Shown here one piece after another: positions 40,789 to 48,827 of a stretch of DNA of 64,000 nt. Where the stretch lies: positions 58,660 through 122,659 of the forward strand of contig DATFHF010000056.1 of the NCBI GenBank assembly GCA_035248685.1, written 5' to 3'. Numbering within the stretch: position 1 is the stretch's first letter; every line of letters begins with the position of its first letter. Below the pieces are notes generated by a model. That model was not told where the DNA came from. It made no database searches and saw only the letters and a list, made by a program, of their open reading frames with translations. This stretch comes from Jatrophihabitans_A sp035248685 (GTDB lineage: Bacteria; Actinomycetota; Actinomycetes; Mycobacteriales; Jatrophihabitantaceae). Both the position numbers and the translations under genes were made by a program.

Positions 40789-41510
40789 CCGGCATCCGGC
40801 ACGTCGAGCTCTGCATGGGGACGGTGTTCTCCTTCGATATCAGGCAATCCGACCTCGACCCGGCGGCTCTGCCGGCCGCGGTGGCGCTCCTGCACGACAT
40901 CGACCGGACGTTTTCCACCTACCGCGCGGACAGCGCGGTGTGCCGGCTGGCTCGCGGTGAGCTCAGGCCGGACGAGCTGCCCGTCGACGTCAGCGAGGTG
41001 CTGGCCGAGTGCGAGCGGTGGAAGCAGCTGACCGACGGCTGGTTCGACGCCTATGCCGGCCGGACGCTGGATCCGTCCGGTTACGTCAAGGGCTGGGCCA
41101 TCCAGCGGGTCAGCGACCTGCTGGTGGATGCCGGCTCCGGTAGCCACTGCATCAACGGTGGCGGCGACATCGCCTGCGTCGGCGGTGCCGGGGATCGGCC
41201 CTGGCGGTTGGGCATCGTCGACCCGCGCGACCGCAGCCAGCTGCTGGCCACGGTGAGCGGCCACGACCTCGCGCTGGCCACCTCCGGCACCGCCGAACGC
41301 GGCCAGCACGTGCTCGACCCGCACACCGGCCGGCCGGCCGATTCGCAGTTGCTCAGCCTCAGCGTCAGCGCCGGCTCGGTCATCGAAAGCGACGTCTACG
41401 CCACCGCCGGCTTCGCGATGGGCGAGGCTGCTCGGCCTTGGTTGCTCGCCCACCGGGTGCGGGCGTACGCGGTCTACCGGGACGGCAGCAGCTGGTCCAC
41501 CTTCGAGTAA
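40785..41510 (+). CDS. apbE: FAD:protein FMN transferase
   Basis: The GTG at 40785 overlaps the previous stop; 241 residues, shorter than many ApbE proteins and with no signal peptide. Family motifs are present: MGTVFSFDI at the start, HDIDRTFSTYRADSAV, DPSGYVKGWAIQRV, HCINGGGDIACVGG, LALATSGTAERGQHVLDPHTGRPA and VIESDVYATAGFAMG. It transfers FMN from FAD to the Thr of the SGAT motif in the adjacent FMN-binding protein. Apparent cytoplasmic location would require the substrate to be modified before or during export, or an N-terminus that I have not recognised. Confidence 0.9.
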   Translation: MTGIRHVELCMGTVFSFDIRQSDLDPAALPAAVALLHDIDRTFSTYRADSAVCRLARGELRPDELPVDVSEVLAECERWKQLTDGWFDAYAGRTLDPSGYVKGWAIQRVSDLLVDAGSGSHCINGGGDIACVGGAGDRPWRLGIVDPRDRSQLLATVSGHDLALATSGTAERGQHVLDPHTGRPADSQLLSLSVSAGSVIESDVYATAGFAMGEAARPWLLAHRVRAYAVYRDGSSWSTFE

Positions 41511-41537
41511 CCGGCGGCGCTCGGTATCGTCGCCAGC

Positions 41538-42597
41538 GTGATCAGCGTGGACAGCGGTCCCAGCCTGTGGATGCGACACGAGGTCCGATCGACCGAACGA
41601 CGGGCGCCGATCACCCCGGCCGACGCCGCCGAGCTGGTGGCCTCCGGCATTCCGATCACCGTCGAGCGGTCACCGCAGCGGTGTTTCGCCGACGCCGATT
41701 ACGCCGACGCCGGTTGCCGATTGGTGCCGTCGGACAGCTGGCCGGACGCACCGACCGAGGCGTTCGTGGTCGGGTTGAAGGAGCTGCCCGCCGAGCCGAC
41801 TGAGCTTCGGCACCGGCACGTCTACTTCGGGCATGCCTACAAGGGCCAGCAGGGCAGCCAGCAGCTGCTGCGGAGGTTCGTCGCCGGCGGCGGTGCGCTG
41901 CTCGACATCGAGTACCTCACCGACGACAACGGCCGGCGGCTGGCCGCATTCGGTTACTGGGCTGGTTACCTGGGTGCCGCGTTGGCGGTGCTGCACGACC
42001 GCGGACGGCTCGATGTCCCGCTGCGCTCGGGTGAACGCCAACGGCTCGACCAATTGCTCGCCGACCGGACGGCCGATAGCCGGCCGAGTGCTGGTGATCG
42101 GAGCCCTCGGCCGGTCCGGCCGCGGTGCTTGCGACGCGCTGGCGCTGGCCGGCGCCCGGGTCACCGAATGGGACGTCGAGCAGACCCGCCAGCTGGACCG
42201 GGATGCGTTGTTGGCCCACGAGTTGCTGGTGAACACCGTGCTGGTAACCCGGCCGGTACCGCCGTTCGTGACCGCGGCCGACGCCGACGACCCGGCCCGT
42301 GCGCTGCGGGTGATCTGCGACGTCACCTGCGATGTCGGCTCGCCCTACAACCTGCTGCCGATCTACGACGAGCTGACCAGTTGGCAGCAGCCGACCCGCC
42401 GGCTGCGCGATGGGGACGTCCCGTTGGACATCATCGCCATCGACAACCTGCCGGCTTTGCTACCGCTGGAGGCGAGCGTGTCGTTCTCGGCCGAGTTGGC
42501 GCCCCGGCTGCGCGAGTTGGCTGGGCCGAGTGCGCCCTGGCAACGGTGCCGGCAGCGGTTCGACCACGCGGTAGCCGAACTTGCCGGGACCGATTAG
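41538..42597 (+). pseudogene. Saccharopine dehydrogenase (lysine-forming)-like gene with a frameshift
   Basis: The first part (from GTG 41538; MRHEVRSTERRAPITPADAA, VVGLKELP, HVYFGHAYKGQQG, GALLDIEYLTDDNGRRLAAFGYWAGYLGAALAV) matches the N-terminal domain of lysine-forming saccharopine dehydrogenase/alanine dehydrogenase-like proteins. Near 42060-42090 the coding potential shifts to the +1 frame, which gives the Rossmann part (RVLVIGALGRSGRGACDALALAGARVTEWDV, RVICDVTCDVGSPYNLLPIY, LPLEASVSFSAELAPRLREL) ending at 42597. Both halves are well preserved, so the break is recent or an assembly error. Restored length would be about 352 residues. Its pathway in this host is not clear. Confidence 0.75.
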
Positions 42598-42612
42598 CCC
42601 TTGCCGGGACGG

Positions 42613-43377
42613 CTAGTTCCGGAACTCAGCCAGTCGCGGGTCGGCCAGCCGGGCCTCGGCCAGCCGTGATTCCCGCGGTCCGGCAATCCGGGCTTCGGCC
42701 GGAGCGCCCCATCGGCAACCGGTGCTGGCCACCCCCCGGGCCAGCACGCCGTAGGCCAGGTCGGCCTCGGCCACCGCGTCCAGGTAGAGCCGGTCGGGAT
42801 CGATCCCGTTCAGCAGCCGATGCAGGTTGCGATCGGCCAATGCCCGTTCCGTGGCAAGGAACTGGGCCGCCGTGACCCTGGCCACCACCCCGTTCATCGA
42901 CTCGCCGATCTCCTCGTCCAGCGCGGCGCAGAGGCTCTCTTCGCTGGACAGCATGTGATGGGTCATCCGCATGGTCAGGGCCGGACTTGCCAAGATCATC
43001 CGCTGGATCGCCAACACATGCTCGTCCGCGCAGGTTCCGGTAGACGGATCGCGTTCGGCCAGCCGGCGCAGGTAGTCACGTTGCAACGCCTGCAACGGTG
43101 TCTCGCCCTCGGCTCGGCTCCGCACCACGTGGGCCGGCAGGTCGACCTGGTAGGCGATTCGCGACAGGACGAGATCTTCCTTGGTCGGAAAGTAATTGAA
43201 GACGGTGACCTTGGAGACGTCCGCCGCGGCGGCGACATGCGAGACCGAGACCTGGTCGAATCCGTGCTTGAGGAACAGTCCGACCGCGGCCTCGGCGATG
43301 GCTTCTCTGGTCCGACGCTTCTTGCGCTCGCGCAGGCCCAGAATCTCCACTGCTTTCGACTCTGATTCGAGCGACAT
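42613..43377 (-). CDS. TetR-family transcriptional regulator
   Basis: The 254-residue protein starts at ATG 43377. After a basic lead comes a TetR helix-turn-helix: RERKKRRTREAIAEAAVGLFLKHGFDQVSVSHVAAAADVSKVTVFNYFPTKEDL. The C-terminal domain is helical and variable. The extreme C-terminus is a run of short repeats (EARIAG, ESRLAEARLADPRLAEFR) from imperfect 12-15 bp DNA repeats. It may regulate itself or the ABC exporter beyond the 530-base gap upstream, whose genes share its strand. Ligand unknown. Confidence 0.88.
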   Translation of the reverse strand: MSLESESKAVEILGLRERKKRRTREAIAEAAVGLFLKHGFDQVSVSHVAAAADVSKVTVFNYFPTKEDLVLSRIAYQVDLPAHVVRSRAEGETPLQALQRDYLRRLAERDPSTGTCADEHVLAIQRMILASPALTMRMTHHMLSSEESLCAALDEEIGESMNGVVARVTAAQFLATERALADRNLHRLLNGIDPDRLYLDAVAEADLAYGVLARGVASTGCRWGAPAEARIAGPRESRLAEARLADPRLAEFRN

Positions 43378-43907
43378 GCGCAGACACTAGCAGGCAATTG
43401 GGCCAAGGTAGGGCTAAGCGCTGAATGAAGTGCATTAAAGTTAAATAGTAGATCCAACCAGCGTAGACGAGTCGGATTCGCTGTGCGTTCTTCCGGTTAC
43501 GGTGCGTTGCAATTCCTGCGGTTTCGGGATATGTGGCCGGCCGGGACGCTGCGGCTCGTCACTCGGCCGGCGCCTCATCGAACCGGCTGGGTCGATAACT
43601 GCTCGATCATGGTTGACGATTCCCGATCGGCGCGCAGCGGGCGGCAGTGTCGGACGGCGTGTCCGATCTTGACCGTCACTGAGGCCGACGACATCCGGCA
43701 CCTGGCCAGCCAGCCAGCATATCCATACAAATGTAAAGCTGTCCTTCAGCGCCGGCGATAGCCGTCGGACGACGGCGATCAGCCTCGCCTGACTGCTCAC
43801 GGCCGCGAATTCCGAGGGACGGTGAATGCATTCATGACAGCTTGTGCTTGCAAATTACAAGCGATGCGCGCCTCGCTCGCGGGGACCGGAACCGGCCGGC
43901 GCATCCG
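43378..43907. other. 530-base interval without a convincing gene
   Basis: No frame here has normal codon bias or a recognisable product; open frames of 92 and 119 codons have poor third-position G/C. The left end (43378-43460) is AT-richer and probably carries the TetR promoter. A small hairpin (TCGGAC 43650-43655, GTCCGA 43661-43666) and an imperfect one near 43845 are visible. It may be a decayed gene remnant or a regulatory/ncRNA region. Confidence 0.5.
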
Positions 43908-44708
43908 CTAACGACTGGCGGCCTTGCGGTACTGCCGGACCGACAGCGGCACAAAGATCAGCAGCAGCAAGCCGACCCAGAGCAGGGTGTAGGGCACCGG
44001 ATGCCGCAATGACCAGTAGTCGGCGACCTGCTCGTGCGCAGGCGTGTTGCCGAACAGCTGCCGGGCAGCCAGCGTCACCGAGGACACCGGGTTCCAGTTC
44101 GCCGCGAACTTCAACGGCGCCGGGAAATGGTCGGTCGGCACGAAGGTGTTGGCGATGAAGGTCAGCGGAAAGATCACCACGAACGATGCGTTGTTGACCA
44201 CCTCGGGGCTGGGCACCAGCAGCCCGACCCAGGCCATGATCCAGGAGATGGCGTAGGCAAAAACCAACAGCAGCAGGAACGCGCCGACCGCCTCGACCAG
44301 CGAGGTCCGGATCCGCCAGCCGACCAGCACACCGGTCAGTGACATCACCACGATGATCAGCACATTGTTCGCCAGGTCACTGCCGGTGCGTCCGATCAGC
44401 ACCGCCGACCGGGACATCGGCAGCGATCGGAACCGGTCGATGATGCCCTTCTTGATGTCGTCGGCCATGCCGGAGCCGGTGAGGGTGGCCCCGAAGATCA
44501 TGGTCTGCGCGAAGATCCCGGGCATCAGGAATTCCTTGTAGCTCACCCCGGGGGTGGCGATGGCGCTGCCGAAGATGTAGGCGAACAGCAGGATGAACAT
44601 GATCGGCGAGATGGTGGTGAACACCAGCAGGTCGGGCACCCGCTTGATCTTGATGAGGTTGCGCTTGGCCACGATCGCGCCGTCGACCAGCGCCTTGGTG
44701 GCGGTCAT
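43908..44708 (-). CDS. ABC-2 type transporter permease (DrrB-like)
   Basis: The 266-residue protein starts at ATG 44708 with AGCAGG upstream. It has about six membrane helices and the DrrB/ABC-2 pattern: VFTTISPIMFILLFAYIFGSAI, YKEFLMPGIFAQTMIFGATLTG, MADDIKKGIIDRFRSLPMSRSAVLIGRTGSDL, FPLTFIANTFVPTDHFPAPLKFAANWNPVS. These form the membrane part of exporters for antibiotics or lipids, as with daunorubicin DrrAB. The partner ATPase is encoded upstream on the same strand after a 106-base gap. The substrate is not identifiable. Confidence 0.9.
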   Translation of the reverse strand: MTATKALVDGAIVAKRNLIKIKRVPDLLVFTTISPIMFILLFAYIFGSAIATPGVSYKEFLMPGIFAQTMIFGATLTGSGMADDIKKGIIDRFRSLPMSRSAVLIGRTGSDLANNVLIIVVMSLTGVLVGWRIRTSLVEAVGAFLLLLVFAYAISWIMAWVGLLVPSPEVVNNASFVVIFPLTFIANTFVPTDHFPAPLKFAANWNPVSSVTLAARQLFGNTPAHEQVADYWSLRHPVPYTLLWVGLLLLIFVPLSVRQYRKAASR

Positions 44709-44725
44709 TTCTTAGCCTGCTCTTC

Positions 44726-44816
44726 GCGCGAGCGCTCATCGCTGAGATTCGCTCCGCTCCTCATCAGCAGCGCTCGCGCTGGCAGAATCGGCTGCTCACT
44801 CATCGGCTGCTCACTC
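44726..44816. repeat. Inverted repeat plus 15-bp tandem repeat between the ABC transporter genes
   Basis: An 11-bp perfect inverted repeat (GCGCGAGCGCT at 44726-44736, AGCGCTCGCGC at 44769-44779) is followed by two copies of a 15-base unit (ATCGGCTGCTCACTC at 44787-44801 and 44802-44816) and half of a third. The second copy reaches the ATPase stop codon. It may act as an mRNA hairpin that sets the ATPase to permease ratio, or it may be a small repeat element. Confidence 0.6.
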
Positions 44817-45804
44817 ATCGGCTGGCCGCCTGAAGTTCGACCGGCTTCGGTTGCTCGGCCAGCTGCTCGGACGGGTGGCCGGTGAGCGTCAGGAAGACGT
44901 CGTCCAACGTCGGTCGGCGCAACGCGACATCCAGCACCGGAATCCGGTCGGCATCCAGCCGACGCAACGCCTCCATCAGCACGCCGGCGCCACCCTGTAC
45001 CGGCGCCACCAGTCGGCGGGTGTGCTGCTCGACCTCGACCTGACCATCGGACAGCGTTGCCAGCATCGATCGGGCGGTAGCCAAATCCTCCGCGCGGGCC
45101 AGCACAATCTCCACCCGCTCCCCGCCGACCTGGGCCTTCAGCTGATCAGCGGTGCCCTCGGCGATGGCCCGGCCGTGGTCGATCACCACGATGTTGTCGG
45201 CCAACCGGTCGGCCTCCTCCAGGTACTGGGTGGTCAATAGCAGGGTGGCGCCGCCGCGCACCAGTTCGACGATCACGTCCCACATGTCGGTGCGGCTGCG
45301 CGGATCCAGCCCGGTGGTCGGCTCGTCCAGGAACAGCACCGGTGGCTGGGCGACCAGCGCACCGGCCAGGTCGAGTCGGCGGCGCATGCCACCGGAGTAG
45401 GTCTTCACCGGCCGGTCGGCGGCTTCGGCCAGGCTGAACCGGTCCAGCAGCTCACGGGCGCGTTCCTTGGACCGCCGGCGGCCGAGGCCGTACAGCCGGC
45501 CCACCATGTCCAGGTTCTCGAAGCCGGTCAGGTACTCATCGACCGCCGCGTACTGGCCGGACAGGCCGAGCTTGGATCGGACCAGGCCGGGCTGGCGGGC
45601 GACGTCGAGACCGGCCACCGTCGCGCTGCCGCTGTCGGCCTCCAGCAGCGTGGTGAGGATTCGAACCGCGGTGGTCTTTCCGGCGCCGTTCGGGCCGAGC
45701 AGACCCAGGATGGTGCCTTCGGGCACGGTCAGATCCAGGCCGTCCAGTGCCCTGACTTTGCCATAGGTCTTGACCAAACTACGAGCGCAGATCACATCCG
45801 TCAT
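44815..45804 (-). CDS. ABC transporter ATP-binding protein (DrrA-like)
   Basis: The ATG at 45804 (MTDVICARSLVKTYG) gives 329 residues. Motifs are complete: Walker A LLGPNGAGKTTAVRIL, Q-loop region GLSGQYAAVDEYLTGFENL, signature YSGGMRRRLDLAGALV, Walker B PPVLFLDEPTTGLDPRSR and the switch histidine in LLLTTQYLEEAD. The C-terminal extension (LARAEDLATARSMLATL, ALRRPTLDDVFLTLTGHPSEQL) is the DrrA-specific tail. With the downstream permease it forms a two-gene exporter. It is divergent from the 148-residue conserved gene, with 79 bases between start codons. Confidence 0.92.
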   Translation of the reverse strand: MTDVICARSLVKTYGKVRALDGLDLTVPEGTILGLLGPNGAGKTTAVRILTTLLEADSGSATVAGLDVARQPGLVRSKLGLSGQYAAVDEYLTGFENLDMVGRLYGLGRRRSKERARELLDRFSLAEAADRPVKTYSGGMRRRLDLAGALVAQPPVLFLDEPTTGLDPRSRTDMWDVIVELVRGGATLLLTTQYLEEADRLADNIVVIDHGRAIAEGTADQLKAQVGGERVEIVLARAEDLATARSMLATLSDGQVEVEQHTRRLVAPVQGGAGVLMEALRRLDADRIPVLDVALRRPTLDDVFLTLTGHPSEQLAEQPKPVELQAASR

Positions 45805-45883
45805 GCGGCTAAAGCTAGGCCACCGGGCTGACAACACCCAGCCGATTTCCCTAACAGCGGACCGCTACCGGCATACTCGCCGG

Positions 45884-46330
45884 ATGCGTTCAGAGCAAGC
45901 AGACGACTTCGACCCCCGGCAAGCCTTCGGCACGGTGCGCTCGAACGAACGACCGGCGCGCAGCCGTCCGGACGGGATGACCGACGCGGAGGTGGAGGCG
46001 CTGGGCACGCTGTCCGAGGCGCTGGAGGTGGTGGAGTTCATCCGCGGCCTGCTGTACGAATTCCACCGCCGTTCCGGCACCGCGGACAAGACGTTGCAGC
46101 AGGCATCCGCGCAGCTGCGCGCGGCCGGCCACCCGGACCTGGCCGCCGAACTCGACGAGGTGCTGGTCGGGCGCGACGTACTACCCGGCATGTGGACCTT
46201 CCAGGTGGTGGAGGCCTACGACGAGCAGTACTGGTCGGTGTTCCGGGCGATGGAGCAGCGGGTTCGCGAACGGCTCGGAGCGGACCGGCACCTCTACGAG
46301 GCAGAGATGAAACACCGCGAGCAGAGCTGA
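45884..46330 (+). CDS. Conserved hypothetical actinobacterial protein
   Basis: ATG 45884 gives 148 residues, mostly helical and polar: DAEVEALGTLSEALEVVEFIRGLLYEFHRRSGTADKTLQQA, then LRAAGHPDLAAELDEVLVGRDVLPGMWTFQVVEAYDEQYW and a charged C-terminus. No membrane segment, signal or metal motif is seen. The codon bias is normal. The pattern (helical bundle with a central VLPGMWTFQVVE-YDE-YW) looks like a small family of unknown function. It converges on the UbiA gene with three bases between stops. Confidence 0.75.
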   Translation: MRSEQADDFDPRQAFGTVRSNERPARSRPDGMTDAEVEALGTLSEALEVVEFIRGLLYEFHRRSGTADKTLQQASAQLRAAGHPDLAAELDEVLVGRDVLPGMWTFQVVEAYDEQYWSVFRAMEQRVRERLGADRHLYEAEMKHREQS

Positions 46331-46333
46331 GGT

Positions 46334-47206
46334 TCAGCGCAGCGCCCCACTGGCCGCGAGCAGCCCGACATTGCCGGCCGCACAGCCGATAACCGCGTAG
46401 AACGCCAGCGCCGGCCGGCCACCACGCAGGCAGGCCCGCAGCCCCATCCCGATCAGCACCAGCACCCCGAGCAGCAACACACCGGCCGCCACCGACTGGC
46501 TGTGCGGCAGCACCAAGACGGTGGCGGCCAGGCTCAGTGCGCCGGCGGCCAGCGCCGAACCGGCCAGCCCCAACCGCTGTGGCAACCCGCGCACCCCGCC
46601 GGCCAGGTCGTCGGCCAGATCCGGCAGCACATTGCCGAAGTGCGCCGCGGCGCCGATCAACGCCGCGGCCAGGGTGATCCAGAGCGGTGGCAGCCGAGGG
46701 TGCGGCAGCGCCAGGGTGGCGATCGCCGGCAGCGCCCCGAAGGCAACCAGGTAGGGCAGCGGCGAGAGCAGCCGGGACTTCAGGCCGAGGTTGTACGACC
46801 ACCCGGCACCGACCGTCAGCAGCTGGAGCAGGCCGGGACGGATGCCCAGTGCCAGCGACGCCGGAATGGTGAGCACCAGTGCCACCGCGCAGGCTCGGCG
46901 CAGCGCGGCCACTCCGATCGCGCCGGTGGCCAGCGGCTTGTCCCGCCGGCCGGCGGCCCGGTCGCGAGCCTGATCGATCAGGTCGTTCGACCAGCCGATG
47001 GACAGCTGACCGGTGAGCAGCGCGAGCGCCCCGAACAGGCAGGTACGGGCCGGGTTGCCGGCGCTGATGAACAGCACCGTGCCCAGCGTGCTGACCGCCA
47101 CCGACGGCGCCGGATGGCTGGCCAGCACCAGCCCGGACAGCCGTGCTCGCATCGGCTGAGCATAGGAGCCATCGGCCGGCGCCGCGCTCGGCCTGGGGAT
47201 GCTCAT
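46334..47206 (-). CDS. UbiA-family prenyltransferase
   Basis: From ATG 47206 (MSIPRPSAAP) the product is 290 residues with about eight membrane helices. The first Asp-rich motif is present (WSNDLIDQARDRAAGRRDKPLATG: N-D-x2-D-x3-D type) and a second one occurs at about two thirds of the protein (GNVLPDLADDLAGG). These bind the prenyl diphosphate through Mg2+. UbiA enzymes attach isoprenoid chains to aromatic acceptors in quinone and meroterpenoid pathways. The gene is divergent from the type III PKS gene with 25 bases between start codons, suggesting shared regulation. Prenylation of the polyketide product is my inference. Confidence 0.85.
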   Translation of the reverse strand: MSIPRPSAAPADGSYAQPMRARLSGLVLASHPAPSVAVSTLGTVLFISAGNPARTCLFGALALLTGQLSIGWSNDLIDQARDRAAGRRDKPLATGAIGVAALRRACAVALVLTIPASLALGIRPGLLQLLTVGAGWSYNLGLKSRLLSPLPYLVAFGALPAIATLALPHPRLPPLWITLAAALIGAAAHFGNVLPDLADDLAGGVRGLPQRLGLAGSALAAGALSLAATVLVLPHSQSVAAGVLLLGVLVLIGMGLRACLRGGRPALAFYAVIGCAAGNVGLLAASGALR

Positions 47207-47231
47207 GCCACCACGCACCTACGCTGGATCG

Positions 47232-48299
47232 ATGACGAGCATCGCCGCGGTCCGGGCCACCTTGGCCGAACATCGCTACGACCAGCGCGAGATCACCGAA
47301 GCGTTCGGGCGGCTGTGCGTCGACAACGACCGGGACCGGGCGCTGTTGCGCCGGTTCCACAGCAGCAGCAAGGTCAATAGCCGACACTTGGCGCTGCCGC
47401 TGGAGCGCTATCCGGAGCTGGCCGACTTCGGTGCCCGCAATGACGCCTTCATCGAGCACGGCACGGCACTCGGCGCGGCGGCGTTGAGCGGCGCGCTGGC
47501 CGACGCCGGATTGGCGCCGACCGACGTCGACCTGATCATCTTCACCACGGTGACCGGGGTGGCCGCGCCGTCACTGGACGCCCGGATCGCGGCGGTGGTC
47601 GGCCTGCGTCCGGACGTCAAGCGAATGCCGCTGTTCGGGCTGGGCTGTGTGGCCGGCGCATCCGGCATCGCCCGGCTGCACGACTACCTACTCGGCCGGC
47701 CGGACCAGGTCGCGGTGCTGGTGTCGGTGGAGCTCTGCTCGCTGACCGTGCAGCGGGACGATCACTCGGTGGCCAACCTGGTGGCCAGCGGCCTGTTCGG
47801 CGACGGCGCGGCGGCGGTGGTGGCGCTCGGCACCGATCGGGCAGCCGCCGACCCGGCCGCCGCCGGCCCCCGGATCGTCGACTCGGTGGCCCACCTGTAC
47901 CCGGGCACCGAGCGCACGATGGGTTGGGACGTCGGCGGCAGCGGCCTGAAGATCGTGCTGGACGCCGAGGTGCCGGCGCTGGTCGAGCGCTACCTGGCGG
48001 CGGACGTGCGCGGCCTGCTGGCACGGCACGGCCTGGAACTTGCCGACGTGGCCGGCTGGGTCAGCCACCCTGGTGGTCCGAAAGTGATCGAGGCGATCGA
48101 GGCGACCTTGCAGCTCGGCCCCGACGCGCTGGAGCTGACCTGGCATTCGTTGGCCGAGGTGGGCAACCTGTCCTCGGCCTCGGTGCTGCATGTGCTCGCC
48201 GATACGCTGGCCAAGCGCAGTTTCCTCCCCGGTAGCCCCGGGGTGCTGCTGGCGATGGGTCCCGGCTTCTGCGGGGAGCTGGTCCTGTTGAGCTGGTAG
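47232..48299 (+). CDS. Type III polyketide synthase (chalcone/stilbene synthase family)
   Basis: ATG 47232 gives 355 residues, normal for the family. The catalytic triad is visible: Cys139 (RMPLFGLGCVAGASG), His279 (GWVSHPGGPKVIEAIE) and Asn312 (LAEVGNLSSASVLHVL). Other conserved parts are TTVTGVAAPSLDARIA and GLFGDGAAAVVALG. Such enzymes extend acyl-CoA starters with malonyl-CoA to resorcinols, pyrones or naphthalenes. With an ICMT-like methyltransferase and an FAD oxidoreductase downstream, the layout resembles srsABC of Streptomyces griseus (phenolic lipids). The genes run close together (3 bases and a 4-base overlap), a clear operon. The true product is not known. Confidence 0.92.
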   Translation: MTSIAAVRATLAEHRYDQREITEAFGRLCVDNDRDRALLRRFHSSSKVNSRHLALPLERYPELADFGARNDAFIEHGTALGAAALSGALADAGLAPTDVDLIIFTTVTGVAAPSLDARIAAVVGLRPDVKRMPLFGLGCVAGASGIARLHDYLLGRPDQVAVLVSVELCSLTVQRDDHSVANLVASGLFGDGAAAVVALGTDRAAADPAAAGPRIVDSVAHLYPGTERTMGWDVGGSGLKIVLDAEVPALVERYLAADVRGLLARHGLELADVAGWVSHPGGPKVIEAIEATLQLGPDALELTWHSLAEVGNLSSASVLHVLADTLAKRSFLPGSPGVLLAMGPGFCGELVLLSW

Positions 48300-48302
48300 G
48301 GG

Positions 48303-48827
48303 GTGGCGGTGACCTGGTACCTGGTGCTGCTGCTCGCGGTCGCCGCCGAGCGAGTCGCCGAACTGGTGGTTTCCCAGCGCAATCTGGCCTGGAGCCGGGC
48401 CAGATCCGGGCTGGAGTTCGGCGCCGGGCACTACCCGGCGATGGTGGTGCTACATGTCGGGCTGCTGATCGGCTGCCTGGTCGAGGCGTCCGAGCGGCAC
48501 TTCCTGCCGGCGTTGGGCTGGCCGATGCTGGCCGTGGTGCTCGGTTCGCAGGCGCTGCGCTGGTGGTGCATCGCCACCCTGGGTCGGCAGTGGAACACCC
48601 GGGTGGTGATCGTGCCCGGCGCCGGTCGGGTACACGGTGGCCCGTATCGCTGGCTGAACCATCCGAACTACCTGGCGGTGGTGCTCGAAGGCGCGGCGCT
48701 GCCGCTGGTGCACACCTGCTGGCTGACCGCGCTGGTGTTCTCGGCGCTGAACGCGATGCTGCTTCGGGTGCGGATCGGGGTGGAGAACCAGGCACTGGCC
48801 GGCCTCGGTTCCGCGGGCGTCCCGTGA
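48303..48827 (+). CDS. Isoprenylcysteine carboxyl methyltransferase (ICMT)-family membrane methyltransferase
   Basis: The GTG at 48303 gives 174 residues with about four membrane helices. The C-terminal half carries the family motif: LGRQWNTRVVIVPGAGRVHGGPYRWLNHPNYLAVVLEGAALPL, where the RHPNY-type segment (here LNHPNYLAV) and the later VENQAL help bind S-adenosylmethionine. In type III PKS operons such proteins (SrsB-like) methylate the polyketide rather than a prenylated cysteine. It overlaps the FAD gene start (GTGA at 48824-48827). Confidence 0.85.
   Translation: MAVTWYLVLLLAVAAERVAELVVSQRNLAWSRARSGLEFGAGHYPAMVVLHVGLLIGCLVEASERHFLPALGWPMLAVVLGSQALRWWCIATLGRQWNTRVVIVPGAGRVHGGPYRWLNHPNYLAVVLEGAALPLVHTCWLTALVFSALNAMLLRVRIGVENQALAGLGSAGVP

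Noticed and set aside
43483..43761. 92-codon + frame in the same interval
   Set aside because: Low third-position G/C and no similarity pattern; probably chance.
43441..43800. 119-codon minus-strand frame between the TetR and ABC permease genes
   Set aside because: Codon bias is poor and no ribosome-binding site or recognisable motif is present.
45655..45675. tRNA-like T-loop string (GATTCGAACC) inside the ABC ATPase gene
   Set aside because: Lies within a well-conserved coding region and no acceptor or anticodon stem can be drawn.
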